DNA of 7,282 nt, taken from positions 1-7,282 of the forward strand of contig JAPPPC010000420.1 in NCBI GenBank assembly GCA_028817685.1, read 5' to 3'. Positions 5,228 to 7,282 of this stretch are shown piece by piece (the stretch's first letter is position 1; each line of letters begins with the position of its first letter). The notes under the pieces are model-generated. The model was not told the DNA's origin. It searched no databases and saw nothing but the letters and a program-made list of their open reading frames with translations. Origin of the DNA: Rhodospirillaceae bacterium (GTDB taxonomy: Bacteria; Pseudomonadota; Alphaproteobacteria; UBA8366; GCA-2717185). The translations under genes and the position numbers were made by a program.

Positions 5228-5250
5228 GAATGCTGCGGTTTTCCGCATTC
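5228..5250. repeat. Hairpin upstream of the CoA ligase
   Basis: An 8-bp stem can form between GAATGCTGCGG (with a 3-nt bulge) and CCGCATTC around a TTTT loop. It directly precedes the candidate -35 at 5253, so an operator role is possible. Confidence 0.35.
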
Positions 5251-5252
5251 GA

Positions 5253-5280
5253 TGGTCACGTCTCGGACAAATGCAATAAT
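5253..5280 (+). promoter_or_regulatory. Weak promoter candidate of the CoA ligase
   Basis: TGGTCA (5253-5258, 4 of 6) and AATAAT (5275-5280, 5 of 6) are 16 nt apart. Transcription would begin near 5287, about 44 nt before the ATG. Confidence 0.3.
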
Positions 5281-5330
5281 CGCGGAATGACGTAGCTGTC
5301 GCGTTGCATACCCGATCCAGCGAAGAATGA

Positions 5331-6896
5331 ATGAGCGGTCATGACATATCGCATTGGGTGGCGGACAACGCCGTAAGGTTACCCCGGCAGGTCGCGATTC
5401 GTTTCGAAGGGCGTGAAATGACCTATCCCGCCCTCGAAGACCGCATTGCCCGCCTCGCTGGCGTTTTACGGCATTCGCTTCAAATCGGTATCGGTGATCG
5501 GGTCTCCTTCCTGGGCGACAATTGCCCTGAGATCGTCGAACTGCTGTTTGCCTGCGCGCGCGTTGGCGCGATTTTCGTGCCTCTCAACGCGCACATGACC
5601 GCCGAGCAGCACAATGTGTATCTCGACAATGCGCAGCCCCGGTTTCTCTTTGTCGAGGGTCGCTATCTCGATACGGCAAGGGATTGCACAGTCGGGCGGC
5701 CCAGCCTGCGTCTGGTTTCATTCGGTCCGGTTGCGCCTGGAAACGATGACATAGACCGGCTGGCGCCTCTGATCGAAGCCGCGACCCCCGTTGCCAGCGG
5801 TACGGATTTACCGTTTTCGACACCGCTGCTCATGGCCTACACGTCCGGGACGACGGGAAATCCGAAAGGGGCCGTCCTCAGCCAGGAATCGCTGTATTAC
5901 AGCGCGCTGAATTCCATCGATATGTTCGAAATGACGGCGCGCGATAAAGTGCTGACCATCGTGCCGATGTATCATATCGGCGGTATCAGCATTCATACGA
6001 TCCCGGCGATGCGGGTCGGTGCCACGGTCACGATCCATCGAGAACTCGATCCGGCCCTGGTGTTGCGCGATATCGAGCGTTATCGCATTACCTTGATCGT
6101 TGGGCGGCCGCCCGTCGCCCGTGCGATCTCATCGCATGGCGATTGGGATCGAACCGATCTGAGCAGCATGCGGTCCTACAGCAGCGGCACGACCCGTGTC
6201 CCGCTGGAGGTCATGGCACCCTGGTTCGCGCGCGGCGTGCCCGTACAGCAGCTTTACGGGATGACCGAAGCCCTCCCCCCGGTTATCGCCGTATCCATCG
6301 CCGACGCGCGCCGCAAGGCTGGATCGATCGGCAAACCGGCAGCACATGTCGAAGCCCGAGTCGTCGACCACAATATGCGCGATGTGCCGCCCGGCGACCG
6401 CGGTGAAATAATTCTGCGGAGCAAATGCGTCCTAACAAATTACTGGCGCAACGAGGGCGCAACGACCGACAGCTTTCACGATGGCTGGTTTCGAACCGGC
6501 GATGTCGGGCATCAGGACGATGACGGTTACTTCTATATCGACGACCGGATCAAAGACATCGTCATTGTCGGCGCGTCGAACGTATACCCCGCCGACGGCG
6601 AACGAATCCTGGCCGAATGCGATGCGATCGAAGAGGCTGCCATCGTTGGCAAGCCGCATCCCAACCTCGGTGAATCGCTCGTCGCCTGCGTGGTGTTGAA
6701 ACAGGGCCGGTCCATGGACGCCCGGGAACTGCGGGCCCTGTTCAAGGGCCGCCTGGCGTCCTATCAGCATCCGCATGACATCCTGTTCATGGAGTCGATC
6801 CCGCGAACACCGCTCGGAAAAATTCAAAAGAGCGCCTTGCGCCAGCTTGTGCGGGAACTGCCGGGCGACACCGCCGGCGCCGCTCTTTCTCTCTAG
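5331..6896 (+). CDS. AMP-forming acyl-CoA (or aryl-CoA) synthetase, class I adenylating enzyme
   Basis: It activates a carboxylic acid with ATP to an acyl-adenylate and transfers it to CoA. The 521 residues are normal for the family. Motifs: phosphate loop YTSGTTGNPKG (170-180), YGMTE (309-313), DGWFRTGD (384-391), hinge region IDDRIKD (403-409) and catalytic lysine Lys497 in PRTPLGK. The A8 stretch reads GASNVYPADGE (414-424) where relatives mostly have GG.NVYP.EVE, so the Glu-Val pair is altered. There is no membrane segment, so it should be cytosolic. ATG5331 follows GAAG by 5 nt; ATG5327 is out of frame. It is divergent from the PAS gene with about 320 nt between them, and no partner gene follows in the window. 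Fatty, aromatic or alicyclic acids are all possible substrates. A role in supplying starters to the type III synthase 4 kb upstream is only speculative. Confidence 0.93.
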   Translation: MSGHDISHWVADNAVRLPRQVAIRFEGREMTYPALEDRIARLAGVLRHSLQIGIGDRVSFLGDNCPEIVELLFACARVGAIFVPLNAHMTAEQHNVYLDNAQPRFLFVEGRYLDTARDCTVGRPSLRLVSFGPVAPGNDDIDRLAPLIEAATPVASGTDLPFSTPLLMAYTSGTTGNPKGAVLSQESLYYSALNSIDMFEMTARDKVLTIVPMYHIGGISIHTIPAMRVGATVTIHRELDPALVLRDIERYRITLIVGRPPVARAISSHGDWDRTDLSSMRSYSSGTTRVPLEVMAPWFARGVPVQQLYGMTEALPPVIAVSIADARRKAGSIGKPAAHVEARVVDHNMRDVPPGDRGEIILRSKCVLTNYWRNEGATTDSFHDGWFRTGDVGHQDDDGYFYIDDRIKDIVIVGASNVYPADGERILAECDAIEEAAIVGKPHPNLGESLVACVVLKQGRSMDARELRALFKGRLASYQHPHDILFMESIPRTPLGKIQKSALRQLVRELPGDTAGAALSL

Positions 6897-6968
6897 ATGT
6901 TGCGGGCAAAAGTGGAAGCATCCACTAAATCTGGTTGACCCCATTCCGTTCCGTTGCTAGAAAACCAG

Positions 6969-7001
6969 CGTTCAAGTGCATGGATGCGGGGTCCACATCG
7001 C
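6969..7001. repeat. Dispersed intergenic repeat, copy A
   Basis: This 33-nt element matches copy B at 7137-7166 in direct orientation. Both share the core GCGGGGTCCA, GTGC before it and TCGC after it. Of 30 aligned bases 26 agree, the four differences are all transitions, and three bases are extra in this copy. Confidence 0.55.
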
Positions 7002-7018
7002 GCTGACACAGTGTGAAA

Positions 7019-7062
7019 GGCCCGGTACGGGATCTGGCTTCGGTCGGGGACTGTACCGGGCC
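7019..7062. repeat. Inverted repeat GGCCCGGTAC ... GTACCGGGCC
   Basis: Two perfect 10-bp arms (7019-7028 and 7053-7062) are separated by 24 nt. The stem would be very stable in RNA. ATCGCATTTT follows on the plus strand, a poor T-tract, so it is a doubtful terminator of the CoA ligase and may instead be part of a structured RNA or of the flanking repeat element. Confidence 0.6.
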
Positions 7063-7082
7063 ATCGCATTTTGAGATGCTTC

Positions 7083-7116
7083 TGCAGGAAAACTGCGGCG
7101 CCCTGCGCATTTTTTT
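7083..7116 (+). terminator. Weak intrinsic terminator candidate
   Basis: TGCAGG (7083-7088) can pair with CCTGCG (7102-7107, one wobble), and GCGC-cct-GCGC is a competing short hairpin. Seven T residues follow at 7110-7116. It lies about 200 nt after the CoA ligase, on the same strand, between the two repeat copies. Confidence 0.35.
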
Positions 7117-7136
7117 AATTTTAAAAACGGAAAAGA

Positions 7137-7166
7137 CGTCAGGTGCGCGGACGCGGGGTCCATCGC
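7137..7166. repeat. Dispersed intergenic repeat, copy B
   Basis: This is the second copy of the element at 6969-7001, 168 nt further on in the same orientation. It sits inside a longer dyad: CGTCAGGTG (7137-7145) pairs with CACGCCTGACG-side bases at 7184-7192 (9 bp with one wobble), and CGGGG/CCCCG (7154-7158 and 7172-7176) can pair within it. Confidence 0.55.
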
Positions 7167-7282
7167 CCGTGCCCCGAGGGACACGCCTGACGCCTTCCGA
7201 GCTTAAGTCCCGAAGAACCTTTCGCTCAAGTACGGCTCGACCCGAAAGCCTCCCGGTCCCGGGAATCGGAGCCACCCGAAGA

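Larger units (their letters stand above)
6897..7282. other. Region without a convincing gene after the CoA ligase
   Basis: Open frames here are short and biologically unconvincing. The longest is on the minus strand (7275-6925, GTG start, 116 codons), runs through both repeat copies and the inverted repeat, and resembles no family. The region holds a pair of 30-33-nt repeats, a long inverted repeat, a T-run with a modest hairpin, and further GC-rich self-complementary sequence to the right edge. Confidence 0.5.

Noticed and set aside
6432..6944. 170-residue minus-strand frame at the end of the CoA ligase
   Set aside because: It is antisense to the conserved C-terminal domain with Lys497.
6925..7275. 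116-residue minus-strand frame with GTG start
   Set aside because: It runs through two repeat copies and an inverted repeat, its translation is arginine/proline-rich without any family pattern, and it has no ribosome site I can see.

Overview
The window looks like a chromosomal segment of an alphaproteobacterium, probably Rhodospirillales-like. The clues are a GC-rich genome with ATG/GTG/TTG starts, a short PAS_5-type protein, a compact SinR-like XRE regulator and a Crp-family regulator, all typical of that class. No insertion sequence, phage gene, CRISPR array or rRNA is visible. The species cannot be fixed from sequence alone.

Left part (1-2531, plus strand). A type III polyketide synthase (147-1211) overlaps by 4 nt an integral-membrane ICMT-family methyltransferase (1208-1729). 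This is the layout of the bpsA-bpsB pair of Bacillus, where a synthase makes an alkylpyrone or alkylresorcinol and the methylase caps it. An open frame from the left edge to base 150 also overlaps the synthase start and may be the tail of another gene. After an AT-rich gap comes a Crp-like regulator (1832-2531) whose frame is broken by one extra base near 2072. Restored, it has an intact cyclic-nucleotide pocket and a CRP-type recognition helix.

Middle (2573-3469, plus strand). A cysteine-free exported protein of unknown function is followed by a complete tRNA-Lys(TTT) with a good promoter and an intrinsic terminator.

Right-middle (3470-5115, mostly minus strand). A 280-nt gene-free stretch holds a sharp 19-bp palindrome. 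Next are an XRE regulator (minus) preceded by a textbook TGTGA-N6-TCACA site, and a PAS_5 protein (minus) whose only start codon placed well behind a Shine-Dalgarno is ATT.

Right (5331-7282, plus strand). A 521-residue acyl-CoA/aryl-CoA ligase is followed by about 385 nt without a convincing gene. That stretch contains two copies of an imperfect 30-33-nt repeat and a long inverted repeat.

A possible functional theme is lipid-like polyketide synthesis: synthase, methylase and perhaps acyl-CoA supply from the ligase, set among one-component regulators. The ligase is 3.6 kb away and may be unrelated. The most useful second looks are the frameshifted Crp regulator together with the matching site in the same window, the ATT start, and the repeat/structured region at the right end.
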